Assembly: GCA_014529385.2 (NCBI GenBank)
Contig: CM043959.1
Coordinates: 63,937,753 to 64,001,752 of the forward strand
Length of the DNA stretch: 64,000 nucleotides
Reading direction: 5' to 3'
From: Adiantum capillus-veneris
Taxonomy: Eukaryota; Streptophyta; Polypodiopsida; Polypodiales; Pteridaceae
The position numbers and the translations under genes were made by a program. This document shows positions 47,229 to 57,765 of the stretch, piece after piece (within the stretch, counting starts at the first letter, position 1; each line of letters begins with the position of its first letter). A model generated the notes under the pieces. It saw only the letters and a program-made list of their open reading frames with translations, had not been told where the DNA came from and ran no database searches.

Positions 47229-49580
47229 CAACCACGCAATCAAGGTAATCATCCTATCTCTCACCCTAATCTATATCCTTCTTACCCTCAAGGGGGGACA
47301 CGCCATGGCGAGCCATCTCCTTTGATTTATGGTCAAGCTCATTATGCTGACATATCTACTTATGATAGCCCATCTTATCCTTTGCAACTATATGCCACCA
47401 CTATAGCTACTTCATATCCCAATATCTGGCTACTTGATACGGACGCCACCCATCATATGACATATCACCTACATTGGCTATCCAACATCACTTATCTAGA
47501 ACACCCTGTAGAAGTATGCCTTAGTGATAACATCATCCAGCTCGCCAAAGCCTATGGAGATGCTATCATTAACCTACCTAATGGCCTACACACCACTATT
47601 TCTCACGTATATTATGTCCCTGGTCTCAAGAAAAATCTTATCTCTGTCAGCGAGCTAACCGACAACGGCATCATCATCAAATTCGTGCGAGAAGGCTGCC
47701 ACATTTCGGCACTAAACAAAGATGGTCAGTATGTCACAGTTTTGGTCCCCAAAAATGGGTGTCTTTATCCATTGGGTGACTCATCGCCTGCACATGCATC
47801 TGCATCATCCATAAAAACACAAGAAAACACACTCAAATGGCATTATAGACCAGGACATATTTCTCAACATGTTTTGCACCAACTCACTCATCGCCAACTT
47901 GCACTAGGTCTTCCCAAGCACCTCACTCACATCACACTTTGTGAGGGCTACATTCTTGCTAAAGCACATCATGTCCCATTCCCCACTTCATCATCACGAG
48001 CCACTGCACCTCTCGACCTCATCCACTCTGATGTTTGTGGCCCATTGCCCGTCAACTCCCTCACTGGCAATAAGTATATGCTTACTTTTATAGATGATTT
48101 CTCAAAATACACAACTACTTACTACATGGCCGAGAAATCCTCAACCTTCCTTCATTTTTGCACATTCAAGGCATTAGTTGAGACTAAACATGGTTGCCAC
48201 ATTAAAACTCTCCGCACAGATCATGGTGGGGAATACACTTCTCATGCATTCAAAGATCTATGCCTTTCTGCTGGTATTCGATATGAATTCTCCATCACTG
48301 ACCACCCACAACAAAACGGTCGTGCTGAGCGCAAGAATCGCACACTATTTGAAGCTGCTCGTGCCATGCTTCTTCAAGCTAGCCTCCCAGACACCTATTG
48401 GGAAGAAGCTACCGCCACTACGTGTTACATTCAAAACCGCATTCCATCCACCCGCAATCCTACTTCTATACCCTACACCCTCTGGCACGGTCACCCACCT
48501 CATCTTGGCCACCTTCGCATCTTTGGAAGCATTGCATACCCACTTGTGATGCAACCTTTATCAAAACTATCACCACGTGCTCAACGCACAACTTTTGTCG
48601 GCTATGGTGATCGCTTTGGCATCAAGGCATACCGCCTCTATATCCTACACCATCACAAGTTTATCTTTGCCTACACTGTTGTCTTTGATGAAGAATTCAT
48701 CATCTCAGGCAAATCTTCTCCACCATTGCACCCTACATTCTCATCACCAGTCCACTCTTCTCATCAATCTTTGTTGACGGCCTCACCCACACACACACCC
48801 GTGGAAATTTCCCACCCTTCTAGGCACAATCTTGAGCCTCCCTTCACCATTCAAAGGCCTTTCCTCATCACCCATCCACCTCCTCGTGTCTCGCATTCTC
48901 ATGCACAGACAATCGACAACACTCCTGCACCACCTCTTGCACCCATCTCCTCACAGTTGACACCATCACCAACACCGTCCATCACGACTGCCGCTACTTC
49001 TATCACACCGCAGACACTTGGTGCTCCACCTCATGAGCTCCCATCACCTTCGCTACCGGTCTCACCTTCACAATTGCCATCTTTTTTCCACAACTCCCAC
49101 GAAACCTTGCCAATTACTCCCATCCCAGTAGATGTCAACAAAGTTGAGCCTCATAGCTCTACTTCTGTCACCTCGCCATCGAAACACACTTCTGCTATAC
49201 ACTTGGACCAAGCCGCCTCTAGCTCACATGGTCGCACCCGCTCTCTTCGCGAGATCTATGAAGCCACCAATTTCTCTTCTCTCCTTAGTGATGAAATGAT
49301 TCTTGAACATCCACCAGAGACTCTTGAAGATGCCCTTCCCCTCTCTGTTCTTGATGCCCTCACTTCTAGCGAGAGCAAGGCATGGCATGCCGCCATATTG
49401 GATGAACTCCAAGCCCTCAAAGAAGCTAACACTTGGGAGCTTGTGCCACCTCCTAAGAATCATAACATTGTCTCTTGCAAATGGCTCTTAAAGAAGAAAT
49501 ACCACCCCAACGGCTTAGTTGATCGCTACAAGGCACGCCTTGTCGCTCGCGACTTCACTCAACAACAAGGTGTGGATTAG
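47229..49580 (+). pseudogene. Copia-1 pol: protease, integrase, RT start
   Basis: Open from the codon after the gag stop to TAG 49578-49580. The protease site reads 'LLDTDATHHMT', so the usual D-T/S-G has Asp instead of Gly. The pre-integrase finger has 'HYRPGHI' and 'CEGYILAKAHH', with Tyr replacing the second Cys. Integrase keeps its DDE residues ('HSDVCGPL', 'RTDHGGEYTS', 'NGRAERKNRT'). A Pro/Ser/Thr-rich linker follows, then the RT opening 'WELVPPPKNHNIVSCKWLLK' and 'YKARLVARDFTQQQGVD'. The stop replaces the Tyr/Phe codon normally next in RT. Confidence 0.92.
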
Positions 49581-50036
49581 TTCAACACCTATTCGCTAGT
49601 ACTGGGTATGACTGCATTTTGGCTTCTTATTGCACTTGCTGCTAAGTTTAATCTTCTTTTACATCATCTTGATATAAAAATTGCCTTCTTACATGGCTTG
49701 CTCCAAGAGCTCATTTATATGCTACAACCTCCTCATTTTGAAGACCCTCACCACCCTGATTATGTATGTAAATTGCATAATCTCATTTATGGCTTAAAAC
49801 AGTCTGCGCGAGAGTGGTACATTCGCATGCACCACTACTTGCTCAAATGTGGCTGGGAACTTCTTATGGTAGACTACAATATCTACATATGGCATACCTT
49901 TAAAGGCATGGCTATCTTAGGCCTCTTTGCGGATGGCATTCCTCTTCTTGGCACATCGGAGTTCATGCTTCTGCAAGCGATTGACTGCATCTCTCATGTC
50001 TCATCTTCTAATTTTAGTTTGATCCCTACTAGATGA
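49581..50036 (+). pseudogene. Copia-1 RT remainder, truncated
   Basis: Same frame as pol after the TAG. Contains 'LLLHHLDIKIAFLHGLL' (first RT Asp present), 'CKLHNLIYGLKQSAREWY', and a degraded catalytic box 'LGLFADGIPLLG' where copia RT has YVDD. It ends soon after, so the RT thumb and all of RNase H are absent, replaced by about 110 bp leading to the polypurine tract. Confidence 0.9.
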
Positions 50037-50135
50037 ACTTCTCATTGAGGGGGGATAGCATGTATCTACGACATGGCTACTTCACAAAGCTCTTTTGCTC
50101 ATCAATCTCAATGTTACAACGAGAAGTCCACCCTT

Positions 50136-50144
50136 AAGGGGGGA
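50136..50144 (+). other. Copia-1 polypurine tract
   Basis: AAGGGGGGA directly before the 3' LTR; plus-strand primer for reverse transcription. A similar GAGGGGGGATAG lies about 90 bp upstream near 50.05 kb, possibly a duplicated tract. Confidence 0.85.
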
Positions 50145-50491
50145 TGTAAAAGTAACTTATGATTTTAATAAGTGTGGACTTCTTTCCACCTACCTCTTTT
50201 CCCAAAGTCCTTACACCTAATTCACACATGGACCCCTTTTACCTATGCAAGCCTCAACATGTGTCTATTCCCACCTACCTATAACTCACAGGTGATGGAT
50301 AATCCTCACTCCCTCAACTTGTATATAAATCCCATTAGTTTCCCTCATTTGTAACAAGGTCTTCACTCTCCATTCAAGTGCAATCTATTATCATTGCTCT
50401 ATTTCTATCTTGCAGTCTCTTACGTATTGACATTAGCATATTAATTAATAGTGATATTAATCACATTTAAATTAATCTCTAAGTTCTCACA
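50145..50491 (+). repeat. Copia-1 3' LTR
   Basis: 347 bp, same ends as the 5' LTR, followed by the target copy GGTTG. Confidence 0.97.
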
Positions 50492-50978
50492 GGTTGATGT
50501 GGATGTCACACCCTCTGGCCGACATCAAGTCCTGCACGTCCCGCATTTTGAGTTCCCATTTCCATTTTGCGGCCTGTTCTGCCCAGCACTGCTTCCAGCG
50601 TGCCAGATTCTCTTCATCTGAGAGATCCGAGGGCTGAAGGTCATAAAACAAAGGACAAATCAGGCGGGTCGCATTCTGGAGGAGGTGTTGCAGCTCTAGC
50701 ATGGGCCACAGGTTCTTTACATAGCCTTCGAAGAGGACGACCACGCCCATTTTGCAGGATCGGCAGGCTTGGAAGATGCGAGACGGGTACTCACGGCCTG
50801 TGGGAAGTGAAACACTTGTGTCCTTATCAAAGAAGGGGCGGTGTTTGGCATGCACGAGGGCATGGTAGAGCTTGGTGACAAAGGGCTTTTGGTGACCAGA
50901 GTGGCTCAAGAAGATCAGTGACAACGTCGAATCGTTGCTATTACTTCATGTAGACGCTGATCCTTCACCCCTCTCCAT
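50492..50978 (-). pseudogene. TNL exon 1, TIR part (right of copia insertion)
   Basis: A Ser/Asn-rich N-terminus follows the ATG, with TGA as codon 11. The TIR domain starts 'LIFLSHSGHQKPFV', then 'FFDKDTSVSLPTG', 'GVVVLFEGYV' and 'WPMLELQHLL', where the Glu aligns with the catalytic Glu of plant TIR NADases, and 'CPLFYDLQPSDLSDEEN'. The frame runs to the target-site copy GGTTG at 50492-50496 and meets a stop immediately inside the copia LTR. Confidence 0.88.
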
Positions 50979-53181
50979 GGGCACTGATTGAGCTGTTGAG
51001 CAGGGATCAAAAACCAAGCAATGCAAGGGCAGCTTGAAGCTGGTGATGGTACACAAGGCTCAGGACGCAGCTACTTGAAGACAAGGTTTTGGATTGGAGG
51101 GGCCATCTCCAAAGGGGTTTGGATATTTATTGGCTTGCTTGCCATCGTGGCGAAGCCAGCCGAGCCGGTTGCCAGTCAGTGCCAACCGGCTGCCAGCAGT
51201 TGACCAAAAAGGTCAACGCGGCATGCACACGCAGACTCGAGCTCAGGACGTTGGCCTCTGCGGACGAACGCTTTACCGCTATGCTGCATACAGGCGCATG
51301 TGAAGACATAGTAGCTGCTGCATGATAGCGTATAACTAAGTTCTGCTGCCCCCTCTAAAAGTGCCGTGACCGGCTGCGCCGGTTTCGCCCACCTACACGT
51401 CGGGTACCAGGCCGATATTTATCTAGAGCCCAAAGCTGACCACAAGGTGCTTTCACGCTTATTGTACCACTAGGGTGGGTTTCCCACGAGCATAGGTTGA
51501 TAGAGTCAAGCCCCTTGAAAGGATCGCCGCTACTAGTATAAGGCTGGCTTCCCAAGGATCAGCCGGCGAAAGAACAGACTCGAAAGTACCTTCTGGGTGG
51601 AAGGTGTGAGCCACAACCCCTTCCGTTGCACCATGGTTCACACAGAGAATTGGTAGAGGAGGGGACAAGGCTGCAACATGTCCTACATGGCTTCAGTCGA
51701 TTTGTAGGAAGGGACGAAAGCTCTCTTGGGCGAGGGGGGAGGGGTCGGACGAGAGCACTACCAGTTTTGCTCCATGATGTGGCGTGTGCACTGCTCTCTT
51801 CCACCACGCCTTGGGAACCAAACAATCCAGCCGGCTCCTATTGATTCGCTGCAGGGCAGAAAGCAGCCCCTTCCACCACGCCTTGTGAAGGCAGCCTAAG
51901 TAGCCGCAGTGGCGCAACAACGCCTTGCTGGCAAAGTATTCCTGATGAAAAGCTCAAGAGCATTGAACACAATGTCACAAGGCTTGTTGGACGAATTTCA
52001 GGTGAGAACTCACATTAGAGGCCTCCAACATTTTTACCTTGAGTGTATCAAGAAAAGAAGGCCCTCGGGAGATTTAGAAGGCAAAGAAACGAAATAAATG
52101 GTGCTTGGCCATTGCTTAGGCCCCTGTCAGATTGGGGCACCCACCCCTCGTTCTCTCTGAAGGTGGCCGAATGTGATGCTGTCACACCAGGTTTGATGGT
52201 CACGTTACACAGCTAATTGCAAACGGGCAAGTGGTGCAACCTCCGTCTCAAGCGTTGACTGTTAGACGTCTACACCCGTCATCTCTCTTCGCGCGTGAAG
52301 TTTTGCAGATGGCCGTTGCTTTGCAAAGTTGGCCGAGGGTGCAAGGTCACCCTTCTGACAAAGGCTGTAGGCTAAGTTTCACTTTTCCCTCAGCAAATGA
52401 AACGCCGCCCCCTCAGCATGGCAAACATTTCCCTGCCCCAGTGTGACACGGGCCTTAGTAAATGAGTCAACAAAGCAACCACCTCAATAGCCTTATTGGT
52501 ATATAGCAAGACATCGGAACATCACATAAATGAGGAGATAGCAGCCAAGCTTATGCATCTACTAACATAATATGGCAGAAGGGGGAGCCCTTTACACATG
52601 TCGCAATCTGCAATTTGAGGGCTAAAGTCCAAAACTAAAAAAAGCCCCTTTGCATGCGATAAAGAGGGAGAGAGGGAGAGAGAGAGAGGGCAGCCGGCCG
52701 TTCTAGTACAAGTAAAATGGCGTCATCTCTGGTAGTAGCATGGCTAAGTGAGTCTAAGGAGATCCATGCAGCCACTATCAACGGTCTAATAGTTTTCTAG
52801 TGATCTTTTTAAAGGCAAGAAAGGGGTGATTCAAACATCAAAATGCCACTTTGTCGTTTAAGTTCCTCACATTTAAGTGTACTTGCAGGCTATCGCATTT
52901 CTAGCTTGGCTTGAAGCCCATCTAGCCTCCATCACTTAATCCATCAAGGTTTGCTCTCACGCTCTTTGTGCACTTACTAAGCATGCGATTCTCATTCTTT
53001 TAGTGGCAACACCCTAGCTTTAATGCTCCTTGATAGTTCTTTTTTCCCGAGAAAGAGATCCTTCTATTAGTTAATGAAAACTTCCCTTAGGGCTACATCC
53101 ACCTCTGCAAGAGAGGGCTACAACAAGCATGATAGGGAGACTCTCCCAATGAAAAAACAACATATATACAATGAGGCTAAA
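50979..53181. other. TNL upstream flank, no recognised gene
   Basis: GC-richer than the surroundings. The open frames on both strands are short and show no family motif. The phrase TTCCACCACGCCTT occurs twice (about 51.80 and 51.87 kb). A (GA)-rich tract lies near 52.66-52.69 kb. The promoter of the TNL gene should lie just right of 50978, but I see no confident TATA box. Confidence 0.5.
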
Positions 53182-54163
53182 TCAAGAGATGGGAGGAGGG
53201 AAGAGCCACACAGGTGGACAGTAGTGCCATCTGAGCACCCCCTGGACTATGGTGTAGAAAGGCCCAGGGCGCCAAAGTCGAAGGAAAGCCTCGCGGCGCT
53301 CCCGCATGCGGTCGGAGCTACCCTGTAGTCCCTCAAGCTGTCCTCTGAGAGTATGTATTAGCTCTAGCCAAAATTCACGAACAGTCTCTGCTGGTGGCAC
53401 AGGGCGAGCCTCAAAGATGCAGAAACAACGGGCCCGCCAGATGAACCAAAGTGTCAGGCCACTGATGAGCTCCCAGTACTCCTCTCTCTCACTGCACCAC
53501 TCCTGTGGAGTAAGCTCTGTAGCAGGCTGGAGTGTAGGTCGCCCCCCCCTGCATCACTATCATCCTGCTGGTGGAAGATAGCTCAAACTGAAGTGTCGGG
53601 CCGGTGAGTGTGGACCAGGCCGCTGCCCCCCAAGTGTACTGTCAAGCCATGGAGAGAGCAGGCATCAGCCGAAGAACTCAGAGCCACACCTGCTGGGCCA
53701 AGGGACAGTCCCAAAGACAATGACGCTGACTCTCCAGCAACTGGTCACAGGCTGCACATGCGGCCGAGAGACCACTATGCACAAGCCAACTCCCTACTAC
53801 CGTGGCTCTGTGTGCAACCAACCACTGAAACAAAGTGACGCGCCTTGGCTGTCTGGAGTCCCATAGCCTCTGCCAAAAGTCTGCCAAGAACTCGACTATG
53901 AGTCCCTCCTCGTACCAATGACGTGCTGCAGCGGGTCGGGCCTCTCTTTGTGCTGCAAGTATATGACGTCCAAGCCGAACAATGTACTGAAAGAAGGGGA
54001 CTCCTGGGCGGTTTGCAGAAGAGAGGGGGTCCCTCCATAGCCACTCACCAGGATCCCACTGTACTCGTGCCAGTGGACAACACTCCCAAGCCCATAGCCT
54101 CCAGTGTCCAGTCTCAAGAGCTGCTGGGTTAGGGTCTTCCAAGCATTTCAAATTTTCCATCAA
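53182..54163 (-). pseudogene. LINE 3' end with zf-RVT domain
   Basis: The minus-strand frame starting near 54163 ends with the zinc-binding RT-associated domain of plant LINEs: 'FWQRLWDSRQPRRVTLFQWL', then 'CAACDQLLESQRHCLWDCPLAQQVW'. After a TGA (53678-53680, probably from an Arg codon) the same frame and then a shifted frame continue with 'YWELISGLTLWFIWRARC' and 'VREFWLELIHTLRGQLEGLQ'. At least two stops and one frameshift are present. The RT core that should lie upstream (right of 54163) was not recognised. GC-rich codon use sets it apart from the AT-rich LTR elements. Confidence 0.75.
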
Positions 54164-55029
54164 AGCTTATAACTCTTGTCTACCAATAGACATTGTAGCA
54201 ATTACTCTTCTTTTTCGTGACTCCTAATCTACCCAATCAATACACCAAGAATGAACCTACTCTCTTTTGGCTAATATTGTTGCACACTCCAAGCGCTCCA
54301 TGTTGTCCTTAGTCTTTCATGCTACTTCCTTCTCTGACTTGCATTCTTTCCATTTTTTGCTTGTATTCATAGTCGCACACCTCCCACTTTGCCCGACTTG
54401 TTGAACTTGCTCACTAAATTGTGGCAAGATCTCTAACCCCGCCTTAGTACATTGGAGGCTCGATTCTACTCCATGATCAACCTTGTTGCCAACAAGACAA
54501 AGGAAGTTGAAGTTAAGGTCACCAAAGCCCAAAAAAAGACATTTGCCAATGTGCAAAACTACGTGAAAATGGCGATTTGAGAAAGACTGCTCCAAGACAA
54601 GAATGCCCTTAAAGTTCGCATAGGTGGACTAACAAGGGAACCAATTGAGATTGACTTTCTCGAGTTTGCGGATAGTGAAGGCCCACTCAAGCTACTCCAA
54701 TAGACACGTCTTTTGAAGGACACCAAGATTTGGTTGTAGAAGGACTCACCCGTTTAAGCTAAAACATAAAGGCGAAGAGCTCAAGAAAGTCTGTGCTACA
54801 CGAGCTTAAGGAAAATGGGTACTCTACCATGGAGGGAAGGCAATCATACAGAAGTTTCGTTCTCCTAAGCCTCCCATGACACTGCTAGACACCACCCCTT
54901 AGTTTTTTGAGTTCCTTTCTTTTGTCTCAAAGTGGAATGTAACAACTTTTTCCCTCTTCCCTCTCCCTAGGGAGAGGAGACACCCCAATGTATGCTTGTT
55001 TTGGGTTCCATGGGTCATATTTGGCCCCT
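54164..55029. other. No recognisable gene
   Basis: Plus-strand fragments such as 'LVANKTKEVEVKVTKAQKKT' look like a broken coiled-coil protein, possibly the gag/ORF1 side of a retroelement, but no family is identified. Confidence 0.35.
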
Positions 55030-55960
55030 TGTGGATGTTAATAGACTCTTCTCTCTGTGTGTGTGTGTGTGTGTGTGTGCATGAAGAAGGAATAGAGGAG
55101 GTTATGATTGGGAATAGGGTGATCGTGCTTTTGTTATATGCAGATGATGTAGTAATTTTGACACATACGTTGGAAGATGCACAAAAGCTTATGAAAGTCT
55201 TGGAGACTTTTTTCTTGCATAGTGGGCTTGTTGTGAATGTCTCAAAAACAAAGGCGATGCTTGTGAAGACTCTCAACAAAGACAAATCATGCATTTTTTA
55301 TTAGAGCAAACCGCTCGAAATTGTAGAGTTTGTCAAATACCTTGGAGTTGAGATTCCGTCCAATCATAAATGGAGAGATTGTGCTATGCGATGCTTGGAA
55401 GCCGGCAAGAGAGCCTACTATGCATTTGAGAACATGTGCAATGGAGGAGAGATTAAATGTTGGGTTCTCAAGAAATACCTCTTTGACACCTTTGTGACAT
55501 AAGTGCTTCTTTATGGAGTTGAAGTGTGGGGAGGAAGCATATCTAAGTCTACTTGGAAGGAGTTCGAGAATGTCCAAAAGTGATTTCTTACCAACTTTCT
55601 CCAAGTTAAGAGACAAACACCATACATGCTCTTACTTCAGAGTCCGAATCACTTCTCATGGAGGTAATGGGCATGCAAAGAGTTGTGGAGTACATGTGGA
55701 AGATGCAACAAAGTCCATCACATCCACTACAAAGGATTGCATGGGAAGTTAAAGAGTTCAAAAGTCACTCAAAAGAAAAATATTGAGCTTGGGATGGATG
55801 CAAGACATCAAGAAGTGGTTTGGAAAATGGGATGCATTATAGTGGCCCCATGATGCCTTAAAAGACTCTACAGTGAATGAGGCTTTTCTACAACACCAAT
55901 GCATCATAGCTTGGGAAAGATCTGGAGGTTCGTGGTTCATACACTACACCACATATGTCG
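55030..55960 (+). pseudogene. LINE reverse transcriptase remnant (YADD box)
   Basis: One plus-strand frame carries 'VIVLLLYADDVVILTHTLED' with the catalytic YADD at 55137-55148, then 'GLVVNVSKTKAMLV', the next conserved non-LTR RT block. After a TAG (55302-55304) the same frame continues 'VEFVKYLGVEIPSN', 'VLLYGVEVWGGSISKSTWK' and 'FLTNFLQVKRQTPYMLL', the usual thumb and downstream region of plant LINE/RTE-like RTs. Further stops are TAA 55500-55502 and TGA 55581-55583. A (GT)n at 55056-55079 sits just upstream of the YADD region. Unrelated in composition and sequence to the LINE fragment at 53.2-54.2 kb. Confidence 0.82.
55056..55079. repeat. (GT)n microsatellite
   Basis: About 12 GT dinucleotides. 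Confidence 0.9.
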
Positions 55961-56315
55961 CCCCAAACTACAAAACCATCTTCTTCTCTAAACGAGGGAG
56001 CTGCACCCACTCTTACATGCTCGATCCCATCCCATTGAGTGCTATCCACACCATTGCTTTTATTTAGCTTAGCTCACATTATTTACGATGTGAGACATGA
56101 CATTGGGGCACTGGTGAGGAGGCTCATCGACTATGCACATTATGCTATGGGCAAGTTCGCTAGTCTGAAGCTCACACTCTACTTGAGTGCTCAACTTTTG
56201 ATCATATTCGTACTTTCTTTCCCCACATTTTTAGTTGTGATCTCTCCTTTCACACATTCCTCTCCTAGCCTCGTTGTGGACTCTAGATCACGACACTCAT
56301 TTCCACCATCCTTGA

Positions 56316-56319
<4 letters not shown>

Positions 56320-56374
<55 letters not shown>

Positions 56375-56384
56375 CCCCCCCCCC
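56320..56384. repeat. (TC)n tract followed by C homopolymer
   Basis: About 26 TC dinucleotides then 13 C residues, a polypyrimidine mirror-type tract able to form triplex or i-motif structures. Confidence 0.95.
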
Positions 56385-56553
56385 TGCCCTCTCTCTCTAT
56401 GTGTGTGTGCACGTGTCCCTTATGGTACATAAACATAGCTTTATGGTTGTAAGCTCACCAATCATGTAGACGCATGTTGACCGGCTGACTCCAACATCCT
56501 ATGGAATATCTTGTACTCAGTTATGTAAACCTGTTTTTGAGATATACATGCAT

Positions 56554-56690
<137 letters not shown>

Positions 56691-57271
56691 TGTAAAAAAT
56701 ACATATATGTATATATATGTTTTATTGTATTATATATGTATATATGAATATATATAACACAATAAAATATGTTCTCGTATTATATCTGCATGTATATACA
56801 TATAACACAATGTTATTCAAATCTTGCTTTCTGAAGATTTATAGAGGCTTCCCTTAGAATACACTTAGAACTACCTAGGATCACTCGTAGACAATGGAAT
56901 TACAAGTTGGAACTTATAAATGATCCCGTTTACAACATACTCATCCACATTGCATGAATTTACATGAGAAGAAGTAAATATGCAGGAGATCTGTTGAATA
57001 CATACACAACATCTGCACTTCCTCTTCAATGTCTACACTTCATCGGTATATGTGTAAATCCCCCACGTCACCTACATTCAGGACTTGATTATAAAATCCC
57101 TTATTTGTATTTTTCCATGAATAAAATGCATCCTTTTCCTATTCAATCTGTATAAACCTCTTTGTGGGTACCCTTATGTATGTAAACTATATGTAAAATA
57201 TGTGTAAAATAGTGGTTACGAAACCCCTTTTGTTGAACTCATGTGCTATGGGTACATATTTATGAGCACCT
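56691..57271. other. No recognisable gene
   Basis: AT-rich intergenic DNA with TATATG-type repeats at its left end. Confidence 0.5.
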
Positions 57272-57458
57272 TGTTGGGGTAAGCCCAACTTGTGACAAGG
57301 CTTGCATAAATTGGCTAGGCTAGAGGTCCCTAACACCTTAAGGTTTTGGGGTCTAGATGGGTAGACCAATTTGTGGAACATCGTTGTTAAGAGCGCTTGT
57401 GCGGCAACATTACTGGGATGGGTGACCTCCCGGGAAGGCTACCCCTTTGGGACCAACA
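57272..57458 (+). repeat. Cassandra 5' LTR
   Basis: TGTTGGGGTAAGCCC...GGGACCAACA. The 5S-like part spans about 57384-57440. Confidence 0.93.
57384..57440 (+). promoter_or_regulatory. 5S rRNA-derived internal promoter in Cassandra LTR
   Basis: The A-box-like GTTAAGAGCGCTTG (about 57386-57399) matches the plant 5S GTTAAGCGTGCTTG with small changes. The C-box GGATGGGTGACCTCC (57417-57431 region) is identical to the plant 5S consensus core, followed by CGGGAAG. It is expected to bind TFIIIA/TFIIIC for RNA polymerase III. Confidence 0.85.
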
Positions 57459-57460
57459 AC

Positions 57461-57472
57461 TGGTATCAGAGC
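57461..57472 (+). other. Cassandra primer-binding site
   Basis: TGGTATCAGAGC, two bases after the LTR; initiator Met tRNA type. Confidence 0.9.
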
Positions 57473-57574
57473 CATGGGTGCAAGAACAGAGCCTGTGTGG
57501 AAAATAGATGAATGAATGAGCCTGTGTGGCAAACATGAATGAATGAGCTTCCCAAGTTTGGCTTAAGGGGGAGA

Positions 57575-57760
57575 TGGTTGGGTTGTCCCAACTTGTGACA
57601 AGGCCTGCATAAATTGGCTAGGCCAGAGGTCCCTAACACCTTAAGGTTTTGGGGTCTAGATGGCTAGACCATTTTGTGGAACGTCGTTGTTCAGCGCACT
57701 TGTGCGGCGACAGTAATGGGATGGGGACCTCCCGGGAAGGCTGCCCCTCTGGGACCAACA
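57575..57760 (+). repeat. Cassandra 3' LTR
   Basis: Diverged from the 5' copy at many positions. Its C-box has lost one base (GGATGGGGACCTCC), so the 3' copy is probably a weaker or dead pol III promoter. Confidence 0.93.
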
Positions 57761-57765
57761 CACCT

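Larger units (their letters stand above)
45930..50491 (+). mobile_element. Ty1/copia element inserted in the TNL exon
   Basis: 5' LTR 45930-46273, primer site 46274-46285, gag from 46401, protease, integrase, partial RT, polypurine tract 50136-50144, 3' LTR 50145-50491. The 5-bp target duplication GGTTG is perfect (45925-45929 and 50492-50496). The LTRs differ by about 15 substitutions and a 3-bp indel in 344 bp. It lies antisense to the TNL gene. RNase H and the RT C-terminus are missing, so the copy is non-autonomous. Confidence 0.97.
42375..50978 (-). pseudogene. TIR-NBS-LRR resistance-like gene, disrupted
   Basis: Minus-strand gene with at least five exons in the order TIR, linker, NB-ARC, LRR. 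TNL proteins are intracellular immune receptors: NB-ARC is the nucleotide switch, LRR senses, and TIR signals through NADase activity. Disruptions: TGA at codon 11 (50946-50948), a 4.56-kb Ty1/copia element inside exon 1, a phase mismatch between exons 2 and 3, one G missing from the G-run at 44047-44051, and TGA at 43224-43226 within the LRR. A C-terminal exon beyond 42375 was not found; the donor after exon 5 is good (CAG|GTAACA), so more coding probably existed. Likely start ATG is 50976-50978. Non-angiosperm-like features: kinase-2 reads LAIDNVW and the MHD-equivalent reads IHDL. Confidence 0.88.
57272..57760 (+). mobile_element. Cassandra-type TRIM retrotransposon, complete
   Basis: A 489-bp element with LTRs 57272-57458 and 57575-57760, a primer site at 57461-57472, a 114-bp internal region without coding capacity, a polypurine tract AAGGGGGAGA (57565-57574), and a perfect target duplication CACCT (57267-57271 and 57761-57765). 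Each LTR carries a 5S rRNA-derived block with the internal control region ('GGATGGGTGACCTCC'), which defines Cassandra. Such elements are transcribed through the 5S-type promoter and need proteins from other elements. Confidence 0.95.

Noticed and set aside
50567-50878. Plus-strand open frame opposite the TIR exon
   Set aside because: The minus strand carries clear TIR motifs; the plus frame is its shadow.
51086-51325. Small proteins in the GC-rich TNL upstream region
   Set aside because: Several overlapping short frames on both strands, none with a recognisable domain; composition alone explains them.
57384-57440. A genuine 5S rRNA gene
   Set aside because: Only the internal control region is present, it occurs in both LTRs of a TRIM with a target duplication, and flanking 5S sequence is absent. 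It is Cassandra.
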